In this document: piece by piece, positions 37,176 through 46,652 of the stretch | Numbering within the stretch: the stretch's first letter is position 1 | How the letters are laid out: every line of letters begins with the position of its first letter | Source: an uncultured Clostridia bacterium | Lineage (GTDB): Bacteria > Bacillota > Clostridia > Christensenellales > UBA1242 | Direction of reading: 5' to 3' | Length of the DNA stretch: 64,000 nucleotides | Assembly (NCBI GenBank): GCA_937895935.1 | Contig: CALBKX010000024.1 | Location: 62,001-126,000, forward strand | The notes under the pieces: generated by a model | Told to the model about the DNA's origin: nothing | Seen by the model: only the letters and a program-made list of their open reading frames with translations | Databases searched by the model: none | Position numbers and translations under genes: made by a program

Positions 37176-40019
37176 ATGTCAATATATAAATTTGAGGAAC
37201 AAAAACCAAAACAAAAAAAAGCCGATTATCAAAAAATAGTTGGCTATATTTTAGTTGCATCATCAATAATTTGTTTGTTTTGTTTAATTACTCACTTCGT
37301 TCCTTTTATTAAAAGCTTTTTACTGGGTGTTGCCGGTCTTTTTTGCTATCCTTTTTTCATAACTTTAATGGCAGTTGGTTTTGCTCTTGTAGGACATAAA
37401 AAGTATGTAATGCCAAAAAAATATGGAATCTATTTATCCCTTTCTATTTTATTTGTTTTAAGTATTTTACAACTGTTGTTAGTTAAAAATAATGGTTTGA
37501 ATTTTTGGCAGTATCTAGGTGTATCTTATACTCAAAAGATGACCGCTGGGGGAATAATTTTAGGTTTAGTTACTGCTCCATTTCTATACATTTTAAATAG
37601 ATTAGGTGCGTATATCGTTTTTGTTGCTTTATCTTTAGTTTTTATTGCATTAACAGTGGATTACATTTATTATTTAAGTAAAAATGAAAACATTAAAAAA
37701 GCGATTAAATTGGCACAAGTTGAAAATAAACAAGAACCCGCCATTTCTAAAATATCTGTTAAGGAATTGGAAAATAATTTAAAGAAAAACAAGACTGAAT
37801 TGTTAGAAGATAATAAAGCAAAAAATTCTGATATAGAAAAAGTTAAATTGACCTTAGATGCAAAACAGGAAAATGAAACTCAAGAGGAAAAAGCAAAAAG
37901 GAAACTTGGTCTTTTAGCTTCTTCAAAACAAGATGAAATTGATAATAGTAGATACTTCAAAACTGAACAAGAACAGCCTCAAGTTAAAAAAATAGAAAAT
38001 ACACGTGAATACATTTTATCACGTGATAATAAAATTGAACTTAGTGATTATAGTGCAAAACAATTAAGCAAAATCCAATCAAATTTTCTTAATTTAAAAA
38101 ATAAAATACCTTCAAATAATCAATCTACAATCTTAAACAATAATAATTCAATAAAACAAGATTATGTAAAAAACGTTATGCCTAGTAAAGTTATCCATGA
38201 TGACCTTGGGCTTACAGTTTCCCCTACTACACCAAGTGGAAATTTAAAAAGCACAATGGGGAATTTTGAGATTAATGAAAAACCTTTAAATAGTGAAAAT
38301 GTTTTTGAAAAACCAAAAGTTAACATTGTTGAAAACCAAGATTTTAATGATTTTTCAGACAAACAAGTTGAGCAATCCAAACAACAAACTTTTGAAGACA
38401 AACAGGAAAATACTCTTGATGTTGAAAACTTTACAAATAATATATTAGCTTCTTTAAATAAATCTACAACTTCTTCTTATGTGTCAGGAAAAACTGCTTT
38501 CAGTAATGATGTTACTGAAATTGTTGAACCTATAAAACCTAAAGAAACAATAAATTATGTAAAACCTCCAATTGAATTATTAACAACGGAAAGTATGGAC
38601 TTATCATTGGTTAGCCAAGATGTTGTTATGAAAAGGGAAGAGCTTGAAATAGCACTTGATACGTTTGGCATACCAGCAAAAGTTATTGGCGTAGTTATCG
38701 GTCCTGCCGTTACTAGGTATGAATTGGAAATGCCAGCGGGTGTTAGTATCAAAAGATTACTTGCATTACAAGAGGATATTGCATACAACTTATCATCAAA
38801 TGGCGATATTAGAATAGAAGCACCAATACCTGGTCGAAGAGCAGTAGGTATAGAAGTTCCAAATGAAAGAATTGCAACTGTTGGTTTAAGAGATATAATT
38901 ATGTCGCCTGAATTTATGGAGACAAAATCTAACTTATCAATAGCTTTAGGTAAAGATATCTCTGGAGCAGTAAAAACATTTAGCCTTATAAAAATACCAC
39001 ATTTGCTAGTTGCTGGTACTACAGGGTCTGGTAAATCTGTTTGTATTAATGCTATCATTTTAAGTTTAATTTATAGATATTCTCCAGATGAAGTAAAATT
39101 TATTTTAATTGACCCAAAACGTGTCGAATTTTCTATGTATAATAATCTACCTCATCTATTGATGCCCAATGTCATTACAGATAGTGAAAAAGCTTTAAAC
39201 GCTTTATCTTGGTGTGTTGATGAGATGGAAAGACGTTTCATTGTTTTTGCAAACGCAAGAGTTAAAAATTTAGAAGAGTACAACACAAGTGAAGAAGTTT
39301 TAGAGGGTCGCGCTGAAAAACTTCCTTATATAATTTTTATAATTGACGAACTAGCGGACTTATTAATGACAGCAAAAAAAGAAGCAGAAGATTATATTTG
39401 TAGAATTTTACAAAAAGCAAGAGCAGCAGGAATTCATATGATACTTGCAACTCAAAGACCTTCTGTTGATATTGTAACAGGTAAAATAAAAGCAAATTTA
39501 AGTGCTCGTATTTGTTTCCAATTAATGACATTTGCTGATTCAAAAACAGTTTTAGACCAAGCAGGTGCAGACAAATTACTTGGTAAAGGTGATATGCTAT
39601 TTTTGTCAAGCGATACGGGTGTTCCAAAACGTATACAAGGCTGTTTTGTCACAACTAAAGAAATTGATGATGTAGTTACATTTGTTAAAGAAAATAATGG
39701 TGACTATGAATTTGATTTAAAAACTGAACAATCAATTTTAAACCCAGCGAAAAAAAGTGTTGTTTCTCAAGTAGATGGTGACAGAGCTTCAAGTGATGGA
39801 TATGACGCATTAATGCCACAAGTATTAAAATCGGTTATTGAAAACGGACATGCTTCAATATCAATGATTCAAAGAAAATTTCTTGTCGGTTTCCCTAGAG
39901 CCGCTAGAATAATTGACCAAATGGAAGAAGCTGGGTATATTTCTCCTTCCGATGGAAGTAAGTCAAGAAGTGTTTATATAACAATGGAAGAATATGAAAA
40001 ATTATATGGAGAAGGATAA
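37176..40019 (+). CDS. ftsK: DNA translocase FtsK/SpoIIIE
   Basis: A 947-residue septal DNA pump. Four membrane helices lie within about residues 20-168, followed by a long low-complexity linker (about 175-460), the alpha domain, the beta RecA-like motor with Walker A AGTTGSGKSV (about 612-621) and Walker B IIFIIDELADLL, and a C-terminal gamma winged helix (ISMIQRKFLVGFPRAARIIDQME) that reads polar KOPS/SRS sequences. An AAGGA site precedes the start. The following rimO gene starts 23 bp downstream. Confidence 0.96.
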   Translation: MSIYKFEEQKPKQKKADYQKIVGYILVASSIICLFCLITHFVPFIKSFLLGVAGLFCYPFFITLMAVGFALVGHKKYVMPKKYGIYLSLSILFVLSILQLLLVKNNGLNFWQYLGVSYTQKMTAGGIILGLVTAPFLYILNRLGAYIVFVALSLVFIALTVDYIYYLSKNENIKKAIKLAQVENKQEPAISKISVKELENNLKKNKTELLEDNKAKNSDIEKVKLTLDAKQENETQEEKAKRKLGLLASSKQDEIDNSRYFKTEQEQPQVKKIENTREYILSRDNKIELSDYSAKQLSKIQSNFLNLKNKIPSNNQSTILNNNNSIKQDYVKNVMPSKVIHDDLGLTVSPTTPSGNLKSTMGNFEINEKPLNSENVFEKPKVNIVENQDFNDFSDKQVEQSKQQTFEDKQENTLDVENFTNNILASLNKSTTSSYVSGKTAFSNDVTEIVEPIKPKETINYVKPPIELLTTESMDLSLVSQDVVMKREELEIALDTFGIPAKVIGVVIGPAVTRYELEMPAGVSIKRLLALQEDIAYNLSSNGDIRIEAPIPGRRAVGIEVPNERIATVGLRDIIMSPEFMETKSNLSIALGKDISGAVKTFSLIKIPHLLVAGTTGSGKSVCINAIILSLIYRYSPDEVKFILIDPKRVEFSMYNNLPHLLMPNVITDSEKALNALSWCVDEMERRFIVFANARVKNLEEYNTSEEVLEGRAEKLPYIIFIIDELADLLMTAKKEAEDYICRILQKARAAGIHMILATQRPSVDIVTGKIKANLSARICFQLMTFADSKTVLDQAGADKLLGKGDMLFLSSDTGVPKRIQGCFVTTKEIDDVVTFVKENNGDYEFDLKTEQSILNPAKKSVVSQVDGDRASSDGYDALMPQVLKSVIENGHASISMIQRKFLVGFPRAARIIDQMEEAGYISPSDGSKSRSVYITMEEYEKLYGEG

Positions 40020-40042
40020 TTAAAAAATACTAACGAGGAAAT

Positions 40043-41359
40043 ATGGATTTAGAAGAATTAAAACAGAAAAAAATATCAGCAATCAGTTTGGGATGCGATA
40101 AAAATAGAGTAGATTTAGAAAAAATGCTTTATAATTTAAAAAATTTTGGCTTTAAAATTGTTGATGATATAAGTGATTGTGAAATAATTATAGTTAATAC
40201 TTGTGCTTTTATATCACCAGCAGTTAGTGAATCTATTCAAAACATTTTGTTGGCAATTGATGAAAAAAATTACAAGTGTGAAAAAGTAATTGTAACTGGT
40301 TGCCTAAATAGTAGATTTGAAAATGAAATTGAATCTTTAATAAAAGATGTAGATTGTTTTGTCACTTTAAAGGATAACAGTCAAATAGTAAACAAAATAC
40401 TGGAATTGTATGGATTAAGTTCAAACTACACTTATAAAAATGGAAGATTGCTTACAAATTTTTCACATTATGCTTTTTTAAAAATTGCAGATGGTTGTGA
40501 CAATGGTTGTGCATATTGTACTATACCTAGGATTCGTGGCAGATATAAGTCGGTGCCGATGGATGAATTAATAAGTGAAGCAAAAAACTTGGCAGAACAA
40601 GGTGTTAAAGAGTTAATTTTGGTAGCTCAAGACATAACAAGGTATGGAATAGACATTTATCATAAATATTCATTGATTGACCTTATTAAATCACTATCAA
40701 AAATAAAGAATATTGAATGGATAAGGCTTCATTATTGCTATCCAGAAATGGTAACAAATGAGTTATTGGATGAAATCAAAAATAATCCAAAGGTTTGTAA
40801 ATATATTGATGTACCTCTTCAACACATAGATGATAAAATATTAAATAATATGAATAGGAGGTCTAATGAACAACAAGTTAGAGATTTAATAAAAAATATT
40901 AAAAAAAATTATCCTGAAATTGCAATAAGAAGTACTTTTATAATAGGTTTTCCAGGTGAAACAAGACATCAATTTAATAAACTTATTAAATTTATTGAAG
41001 ATTATAAACTGGATAATGTTGGATTTTTCCCTTTTTATAAAGAAGAAAAAACTAAGGCTTTCTTTATGAAAAAACAAATTCCAAATTTTATAAAAAAGCA
41101 TCGCCTAAAAAAGATACAAAAAGTACAAGAAAGAGTTATGAATGCAAACAATATAAACAGGATTGGCTCCATCACCCCAGTAATAATAGATTATTTTGAT
41201 TGTGAGTATGGATATTTTGTTGGAAGAACAAACCAGAATTCACCTGATGTTGATTTTTACATATATTTTGAAGATAATCCAAAAATAAAAGTAGGAAATA
41301 TTTACCAAGCAAAAATTATTGGTTATTATAATTCAATGTTTAAAGGAGAGATAATATAA
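40043..41359 (+). CDS. rimO: Ribosomal protein S12 methylthiotransferase RimO
   Basis: A 438-residue radical SAM methylthiotransferase acting on Asp of ribosomal protein S12. The N-terminal UPF0004 domain has SLGCDKNRVDLE, the RimO rather than MiaB signature, with two more Cys for the second cluster (VNTCAF, VTGCLN). The radical SAM Cys triad is in DGCDNGCAYCTIPRIRG at about residues 152-159. A C-terminal TRAM-like domain (about 375-438) is present. Its stop overlaps the pgsA start by one base. Confidence 0.93.
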   Translation: MDLEELKQKKISAISLGCDKNRVDLEKMLYNLKNFGFKIVDDISDCEIIIVNTCAFISPAVSESIQNILLAIDEKNYKCEKVIVTGCLNSRFENEIESLIKDVDCFVTLKDNSQIVNKILELYGLSSNYTYKNGRLLTNFSHYAFLKIADGCDNGCAYCTIPRIRGRYKSVPMDELISEAKNLAEQGVKELILVAQDITRYGIDIYHKYSLIDLIKSLSKIKNIEWIRLHYCYPEMVTNELLDEIKNNPKVCKYIDVPLQHIDDKILNNMNRRSNEQQVRDLIKNIKKNYPEIAIRSTFIIGFPGETRHQFNKLIKFIEDYKLDNVGFFPFYKEEKTKAFFMKKQIPNFIKKHRLKKIQKVQERVMNANNINRIGSITPVIIDYFDCEYGYFVGRTNQNSPDVDFYIYFEDNPKIKVGNIYQAKIIGYYNSMFKGEII

Positions 41360-41937
41360 TGAATTTACCAAATAAACTTTCTATGTTAAGAATTTTTCTT
41401 ATACCATTTTTAATATTTTTTTATTTAGAGCCATTTTTTCCATATGGGAAAATAATAGCAATTGCTATTTTTATCATTGCTGCTTTCACGGATATGCTAG
41501 ATGGAAAAATCGCTAGAAAATATAATTTAGTGACAAACTTAGGAAAACTTTTAGACCCAATTGCTGATAAACTTTTGGTTGTTTCTGGGTTACTTTTAGT
41601 TGTTATAGACCAAACCATACCACATCCATATGGTGTTATTATTGCAATTATCATTATTGGTAGGGAATTACTTATTTCTGCTTTTAGACAAATTGCTGCA
41701 TCACAAAATATTGTTATGGCTGCAGATGGTTTTGGAAAATTAAAAACATTGACTCAAGATATTGCAATACCTTTTCTTTTCCTAATTTCATTTTTAGGAA
41801 ATGATATTGTTATAAACTCAACAGCACTTTTAGTCTTACAAATTATTGGTTACTGCTTAATTTGTTTTGCTACATTATTTACTATACTTTCAGGAGTAAA
41901 TTATATTATTAATAATAAAAATGTTTTAAAAGGTTAA
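41359..41937 (+). CDS. pgsA: CDP-diacylglycerol-glycerol-3-phosphate 3-phosphatidyltransferase
   Basis: A 192-residue integral membrane enzyme making phosphatidylglycerol-phosphate. The CDP-alcohol transferase motif is fully present: DMLDGKIARKYNLVTNLGKLLDPIADK, with its four Asp residues. About six hydrophobic helices. It is coupled to rimO (ATAATG overlap) and followed at 2 bp by the CinA-like gene, the standard pgsA-cinA-recA order. Confidence 0.95.
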   Translation: MNLPNKLSMLRIFLIPFLIFFYLEPFFPYGKIIAIAIFIIAAFTDMLDGKIARKYNLVTNLGKLLDPIADKLLVVSGLLLVVIDQTIPHPYGVIIAIIIIGRELLISAFRQIAASQNIVMAADGFGKLKTLTQDIAIPFLFLISFLGNDIVINSTALLVLQIIGYCLICFATLFTILSGVNYIINNKNVLKG

Positions 41938-41939
41938 AT

Positions 41940-43127
41940 ATGGTACACATTTTTACATTTAGTGATAAAGCTTTAATAGGTAAAACAGAAAACAAATCTG
42001 CAAAATTTTTATGTGAAAATCTTTATAAGTACAATTTTATAATTGAAGAATCTTGTATTTATAGTTCAAATTTTAATTTTGAAAATATTTCCTTTAAAAA
42101 TAAGGATATTTACTTTCTGCTTATGCAAAAATCTAATATAAATTTAAATGAAAAATTAGCAAAACTATGCGGTAAAAATCTTATTTATAATGAAACTTTA
42201 AAAAAAGTAGTTAGTGAATACTTTTCAAGAAAAAATATTCCTATAGACAAATTTAGTGAAAATGAATGGCAATTACCTGAAAGTGCAATTCCTATAACAA
42301 ACCCAAACGGAACAACTCAAGGCTTTTATTTAAAAATTGCGGATTCATCAATATTTGTTTTACCAAATAACTATGAAGAGTTTCTATCCATATTTAATGA
42401 TTGTTTATTATCGTTTTTAGAGGAAAACTTTCCAATTGAATATAAATCTGAAACATATAAAACTTTTGGGCTAAGTGAAACTATTTTAAAACAAGCAATA
42501 AAAGACCAAATAAAAAACAAAGATAAGGTAAATGTGTCAATTTTTTCTAAGGGTTTAGAAAACGATATAGTAATCAAGGCAAAAAATAACAACGAAAAAT
42601 TTGGTTATTATCGTCAGTTAATTTTTGACAAATTAGAAAATTATATTTATGCTGTGCAACCTATTTCAATGGATGAATATTTGGAAAATTTGATATTTTC
42701 AAATAACGCTAAAATCACCATAATTGGGGATGCATCTATAAATAATATTATTAATAATTTATCTTTACATATTATTAAAGATAATGTTATTGGTTTATTT
42801 GAATTGCCAAATACTCATTCAAAAATAAATTTTGGAATAGATAATAATCAAATAGAAAATTTTGGAGAGGAGAGTGCGGAAATAGCATATGACCTTGCTG
42901 TAAAGGCACTGGAAAAATTTGGTAATACTGATTTGATTTTATCTTGCCTAGTAAGTTATTCAAATAATAGTTGTGTGGTTTATATAGCCATAGGAAATAA
43001 AGTTAAAATTGACATTTATAAGAATCAATTTTTTGGAAGCGAACAAGAAATTATGTCAAATATTTCTCAATCTGCAAAATTTTACTTAATTAAAAAATTA
43101 AAAACCAAGGATTATAAAACTATTTAA
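41940..43127 (+). CDS. cinA: Degenerate CinA-like protein
   Basis: A 395-residue protein in the cinA position between pgsA and recA. The start (IFTFSDKALIGKTENKSAKFLCENL) matches the CinA opening in which ...GDELLIGQ..NTN..L is usual. The middle PESAIPITNPNGTTQGFYLKI matches the A-x-P-NxxGTAPGF region. However, the conserved TTGGLGPTxDD loop is replaced by FLLMQKSNINL, and the C-terminal deamidase-like half (about 245-395) is poorly conserved with its SxGxxA-type motifs missing. I read it as a diverged, probably inactive CinA kept by position. Confidence 0.65.
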   Translation: MVHIFTFSDKALIGKTENKSAKFLCENLYKYNFIIEESCIYSSNFNFENISFKNKDIYFLLMQKSNINLNEKLAKLCGKNLIYNETLKKVVSEYFSRKNIPIDKFSENEWQLPESAIPITNPNGTTQGFYLKIADSSIFVLPNNYEEFLSIFNDCLLSFLEENFPIEYKSETYKTFGLSETILKQAIKDQIKNKDKVNVSIFSKGLENDIVIKAKNNNEKFGYYRQLIFDKLENYIYAVQPISMDEYLENLIFSNNAKITIIGDASINNIINNLSLHIIKDNVIGLFELPNTHSKINFGIDNNQIENFGEESAEIAYDLAVKALEKFGNTDLILSCLVSYSNNSCVVYIAIGNKVKIDIYKNQFFGSEQEIMSNISQSAKFYLIKKLKTKDYKTI

Positions 43128-43132
43128 AAAAT

Positions 43133-43172
43133 AGTACAAATGTTTGCTTGATTTAAAAAAATATGATATATT
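43133..43172 (+). promoter_or_regulatory. recA promoter with LexA-box-like operator
   Basis: TTGCTT (43144-43149), a 17-bp spacer and TATATT (43167-43172). The sequence AGTACAAATGTTTG (43133-43146) covers the front of the -35 box and has the clostridial/Bacillus LexA form (half sites around AAC..GTT with a 4-bp centre). The lexA promoter carries nearly the same sequence at the same offset. Confidence 0.7.
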
Positions 43173-43293
43173 TTTAATGTAATATATAGTTTTTCAAAAA
43201 AGTTAGATATTTTGAGTCTTAAAGAACTTTTTGAAGATTTAAAACAATAAATATTTTTGGAAAACATAAGTTGAATACTTTATAGGAGAAAAT

Positions 43294-44316
43294 ATGGAAG
43301 ATAAGAAAAAAATATTAGAACAAGCAATTTTAAATATTGAAAAACAATTTGGAAAAGGCTCAATAATGCGTTTAGGTGATGCACCTGATCAAAAAATTGA
43401 AGTTATTCCAACAGGATGTTTGCCACTTGATTTAGCTTTAGGTTGTGGTGGTATGCCTAGAGGAAGAATTGTTGAAATTTACGGACCTGAATCTTCAGGT
43501 AAAACTACACTTGCATTGCACGTAGTAGCAGAGGCACAAAAACTTGGTGGTACTGCAGCATTTATTGATGCAGAGCACGCTCTTGACCCTGTTTATGCTA
43601 GCAAGTTAGGAGTTAATATAAACGACTTGTACGTTTCTCAACCTGACAATGGTGAACAAGCACTTGATATATGTGATTCTCTTGTTAGAACCGGTGCTGT
43701 TGACGTAGTCGTAGTTGACTCAGTTGCAGCCCTAACACCAAAAGCAGAAATTGATGGCGATATGGGCGATCAACATATGGGATTGCAAGCGAGATTAATG
43801 AGCCAAGCTATGAGAAAAATTGCAGGCATTGCTAATAAAAGCAAAACTTGTATAATTTTTATTAATCAGTTACGTGAAAAAATTGGCGTTATGTTTGGTA
43901 ATCCTGAAACTACAGCGGGAGGAAAAGCATTAAAATTCTATGCAAGTATCAGAATTGATATTCGCAGAGTAGACGCTATTAAAGATGGTACCAATATTAT
44001 TGGTAATAAAACTAGAGCAAAAATTGTTAAAAACAAACTTGCTCCTCCATTTAAAACTGTTGAATTTGATATTATGTATGGAGAAGGAATTTCAAAAATT
44101 GGTTCAACCTTAGATATGGCAATTGAACTTAATATAATACAAAAAACTGGTTCTTGGTTCTCTTATAACGATGAAAAAATCGCTCAAGGAAAAGAAAATT
44201 GTAAACAATATTTAAAGGAGCATTCAGATATATATCAAGAAATTGAAACTAAAGTACGTGAAAGAATATCAAATGGTGATAAATTGGCAGATAACATAAC
44301 TGATCAAGCGGAGTAA
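43294..44316 (+). CDS. recA: Recombinase RecA
   Basis: A 340-residue recombinase for strand exchange and LexA cleavage. Walker A GPESSGKT is at 64-71. EHALDPVYA and the L1/L2 loops follow: [19 protein letters not shown] and [27 protein letters not shown]. It ends with an acidic-leaning tail. Full activity is expected. It has its own promoter with a LexA-like box 120-160 bp upstream, and its 3' end overlaps the convergent PBP1A gene by 13 nt. Confidence 0.98.
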   Translation: MEDKKKILEQAILNIEKQFGKGSIMRLGDAPDQKIEVIPTGCLPLDLALGCGGMPRGRIVEIYGPESSGKTTLALHVVAEAQKLGGTAAFIDAEHALDPVYASKLGVNINDLYVSQPDNGEQALDICDSLVRTGAVDVVVVDSVAALTPKAEIDGDMGDQHMGLQARLMSQAMRKIAGIANKSKTCIIFINQLREKIGVMFGNPETTAGGKALKFYASIRIDIRRVDAIKDGTNIIGNKTRAKIVKNKLAPPFKTVEFDIMYGEGISKIGSTLDMAIELNIIQKTGSWFSYNDEKIAQGKENCKQYLKEHSDIYQEIETKVRERISNGDKLADNITDQAE

Positions 44317-46517
44317 TATAATTCAATATAGTTACTATTTCCGCTTTGCAACTCATTTTTTGTTTTATAGTCTATTAATTTTGTTTTTATATAATATTTA
44401 TACAGTTTATTTGGGCTTTGACTTATTGTGTAGGTTACAGGCCCATATTTATTGCTAATATTTGCTATTAATTCTTCTTTATCATCTGTGATTCTATATA
44501 TATCGTATAAACAGTATAAATTTGCGTTAAAACTTATATTTGCAACACCATTTAACACTTTTCCTTCAATGTTTACAGCATCAACTGTAAGTTTACTGCT
44601 ATAATTTTCTTTAGGTGGATTAAACCTAGAAAAATATGCTTTTTCTCTGTATCTTTCTGGTAAAAAATTATTTGCTCTGTAAATTATATGTTCATTATCT
44701 CTGGCGAGAGTATCTATTTCTTCCTCAACAATTGATGAAGGTATTTTAAAATCGTTTGGTTTTTTATTTGCATATATTTGTTGCATATATTTTTTAACAA
44801 AAGCGGTTGGGGTTCCTCCACCAACTATGTTTATTGGAGTATTATCCAAATTGCCAATCCAACAACCTACGACATCTTCTGAAGTATAACTAATGTTGTA
44901 AGCATCTAAGTTTTTCTTTGCATTTGAAGAAGTCCCTGTTTTTGATGCAACATAAAAATCTAAATCGCTTAGTCTTTTCGCTGTACCTGTTTTTGAACAA
45001 CTATGTAACATATCTGTCATTAAAAATGCAGTATCACTACGATAAATTGTTTTAGAATTTTCGTTATTTTTGTATATAACTCTTCCTTTGCTATCTAGAA
45101 TATAGTCAATAAACTTTGCTTCGTTGTATACTCCATAATTTGCGAATGTTTGATAACAATTTGTCAAGTTTTTAAGTCCTATCCCATAAGTCATTCCACC
45201 TAATGCTAAGGCTAAATTATTATCTTTTTCATCAAAATCAATTTTTTGTCTTTCAAGATAACTTTTTGCTTTATTTACGCCAATGTAACTTAAAATTTTT
45301 ACTGCTGGAATATTCAACGAATTGCTTAGTGCTTTTTTTACATTTACATAACCATATTCTTTGTCGCCTATATTTTGAGGCTCATAACCATTTATTGTGA
45401 TTTTTTCATCCAAAATAACTGTGCTGGGTGATATAATATTTTCGTTAATTGCAGGAGCATAAACTAATATTGGTTTAATTGCAGAAGCGGGTGGGCGTAC
45501 AACATTGGTAAGTGGTAAATTACTTTTTTCAACATATGCCTCAATTTTTCCATTATTTGCGTTTAAAGAAATCATTGCACAATCCTCTTTTAAACTTTTA
45601 TCAATGGAATTTTCTAAAGCCTTTTGTTTATCCTTGTCCATATTAGTAAAAATCCTATAATTTCCAATAGCAATTTGTTTTTCTGGCATTTTTAATATAC
45701 TTTCTGCTTCTTTTATTGTTGCTTTTGCATATGAATTCATTTCCAAACTATCAGAGTTAATTTCAATAAGTGTTTTAATATTTTTAGCTGATTTATATTC
45801 TGTATTTGAAATTTTGTTATCTTTAAGCATTTCACTTAAAACAAGGTCTCTTCTTGACATACAATTATTATATTGTTTAACAGGATGATATCGGTTTGGT
45901 GATTTGATTATTCCAGCCAAAATGGCACTTTCATCTAAAGTGAGTTTACTGACAGGCTTAGAAAAATAATGCTCACTTGCATTTTGTATTCCATAACAAT
46001 TATCACCAAAATATATAATATTTAAATAATATTCTAAAATTTGGTCTTTGGAAAATTCTTTTTCTAGTTTTTTTGTTAATTTAATTTCATTAATTTTTCT
46101 TTTAATAGACTTTTCATTTGTTAAATGTGTATTTTTTATCAATTGCTGTGAAATTGTTGAAGCACCTTCCTTAAAACTAAACGAGGCTAAATTTTTAGCG
46201 GTTGCTGATATTATTCTCTTATAATTAATTCCTTTATGATTGTAAAAATTTTTATCTTCTATGCTTAAAAAACATTCTACGGTTTGTTTAGGTATTTGTT
46301 CTAATTTAACATAATCACCATTAATAAAAGTGTGTTCTAGAGGTCTTTTTTCAATATCATAAATACTTATTGAAAGGTTAGAGTTTTTTATTTTATTTGC
46401 GTCAAATGATACTGGAGATAAAAAGAAAATTAAACTAAAATATCCAACAACAAAAAGAATAGCTATTATACTAACTATTATTCCTATTTTTATAAATCTC
46501 TTAGCAAATTTTTTCAT
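44304..46517 (-). CDS. Class A penicillin-binding protein (PBP1A-like)
   Basis: A 737-residue bifunctional peptidoglycan synthase. One N-terminal membrane anchor (about 9-33) is followed by a GT51 glycosyltransferase domain with [26 protein letters not shown] and [14 protein letters not shown]. The transpeptidase has SxxK in PASAIKP, SxN in SNSLNIP and KTG in ASKTGTSS. A beta-rich C-terminal extension of about 120 residues follows. It stands where rny commonly follows recA in Bacillota. There is no clear Shine-Dalgarno sequence. It is divergent from miaB and its stop overlaps recA's 3' end. Confidence 0.95.
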   Translation of the reverse strand: MKKFAKRFIKIGIIVSIIAILFVVGYFSLIFFLSPVSFDANKIKNSNLSISIYDIEKRPLEHTFINGDYVKLEQIPKQTVECFLSIEDKNFYNHKGINYKRIISATAKNLASFSFKEGASTISQQLIKNTHLTNEKSIKRKINEIKLTKKLEKEFSKDQILEYYLNIIYFGDNCYGIQNASEHYFSKPVSKLTLDESAILAGIIKSPNRYHPVKQYNNCMSRRDLVLSEMLKDNKISNTEYKSAKNIKTLIEINSDSLEMNSYAKATIKEAESILKMPEKQIAIGNYRIFTNMDKDKQKALENSIDKSLKEDCAMISLNANNGKIEAYVEKSNLPLTNVVRPPASAIKPILVYAPAINENIISPSTVILDEKITINGYEPQNIGDKEYGYVNVKKALSNSLNIPAVKILSYIGVNKAKSYLERQKIDFDEKDNNLALALGGMTYGIGLKNLTNCYQTFANYGVYNEAKFIDYILDSKGRVIYKNNENSKTIYRSDTAFLMTDMLHSCSKTGTAKRLSDLDFYVASKTGTSSNAKKNLDAYNISYTSEDVVGCWIGNLDNTPINIVGGGTPTAFVKKYMQQIYANKKPNDFKIPSSIVEEEIDTLARDNEHIIYRANNFLPERYREKAYFSRFNPPKENYSSKLTVDAVNIEGKVLNGVANISFNANLYCLYDIYRITDDKEELIANISNKYGPVTYTISQSPNKLYKYYIKTKLIDYKTKNELQSGNSNYIELYYSA

Positions 46518-46550
46518 TGAGTCTATTATTTGTATTTATTACTAAAATAT

Positions 46551-46566
46551 ACACTATACATAGTGT
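46551..46566. promoter_or_regulatory. 16-bp palindrome between PBP1A and miaB
   Basis: Perfect inverted repeat ACACTAT-AC-ATAGTGT in the divergent spacer, about 35 bp from the PBP1A start codon, in the expected promoter zone of that gene. Looks like a dimeric repressor operator; the regulator is unknown. Confidence 0.4.
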
Positions 46567-46616
46567 TAATAATTTGCTTATTTTCTAAAATCTATTCAAA
46601 AAATTATAGCAATTTT

Positions 46617-46635
46617 TTAACATTTGTTGTATAAT
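46617..46635 (+). promoter_or_regulatory. miaB-mutSL promoter -10 with LexA-like half sites
   Basis: TATAAT (46630-46635) lies 18 nt before the miaB ATG. TTAACATTTGTT (46617-46628) directly in front of it contains AAC-ATTT-GTT, the same core as the lexA box. The -35 is poor. SOS control of the operon is only a possibility. Confidence 0.4.
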
Positions 46636-46652
46636 TTATCTTGGAGAAATTT

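Noticed and set aside
38555..39058. 167-codon minus-strand open frame inside ftsK
   Set aside because: Lies opposite the conserved FtsK motor domain; hydrophobic, Ser/Pro-rich shadow translation without a ribosome site.
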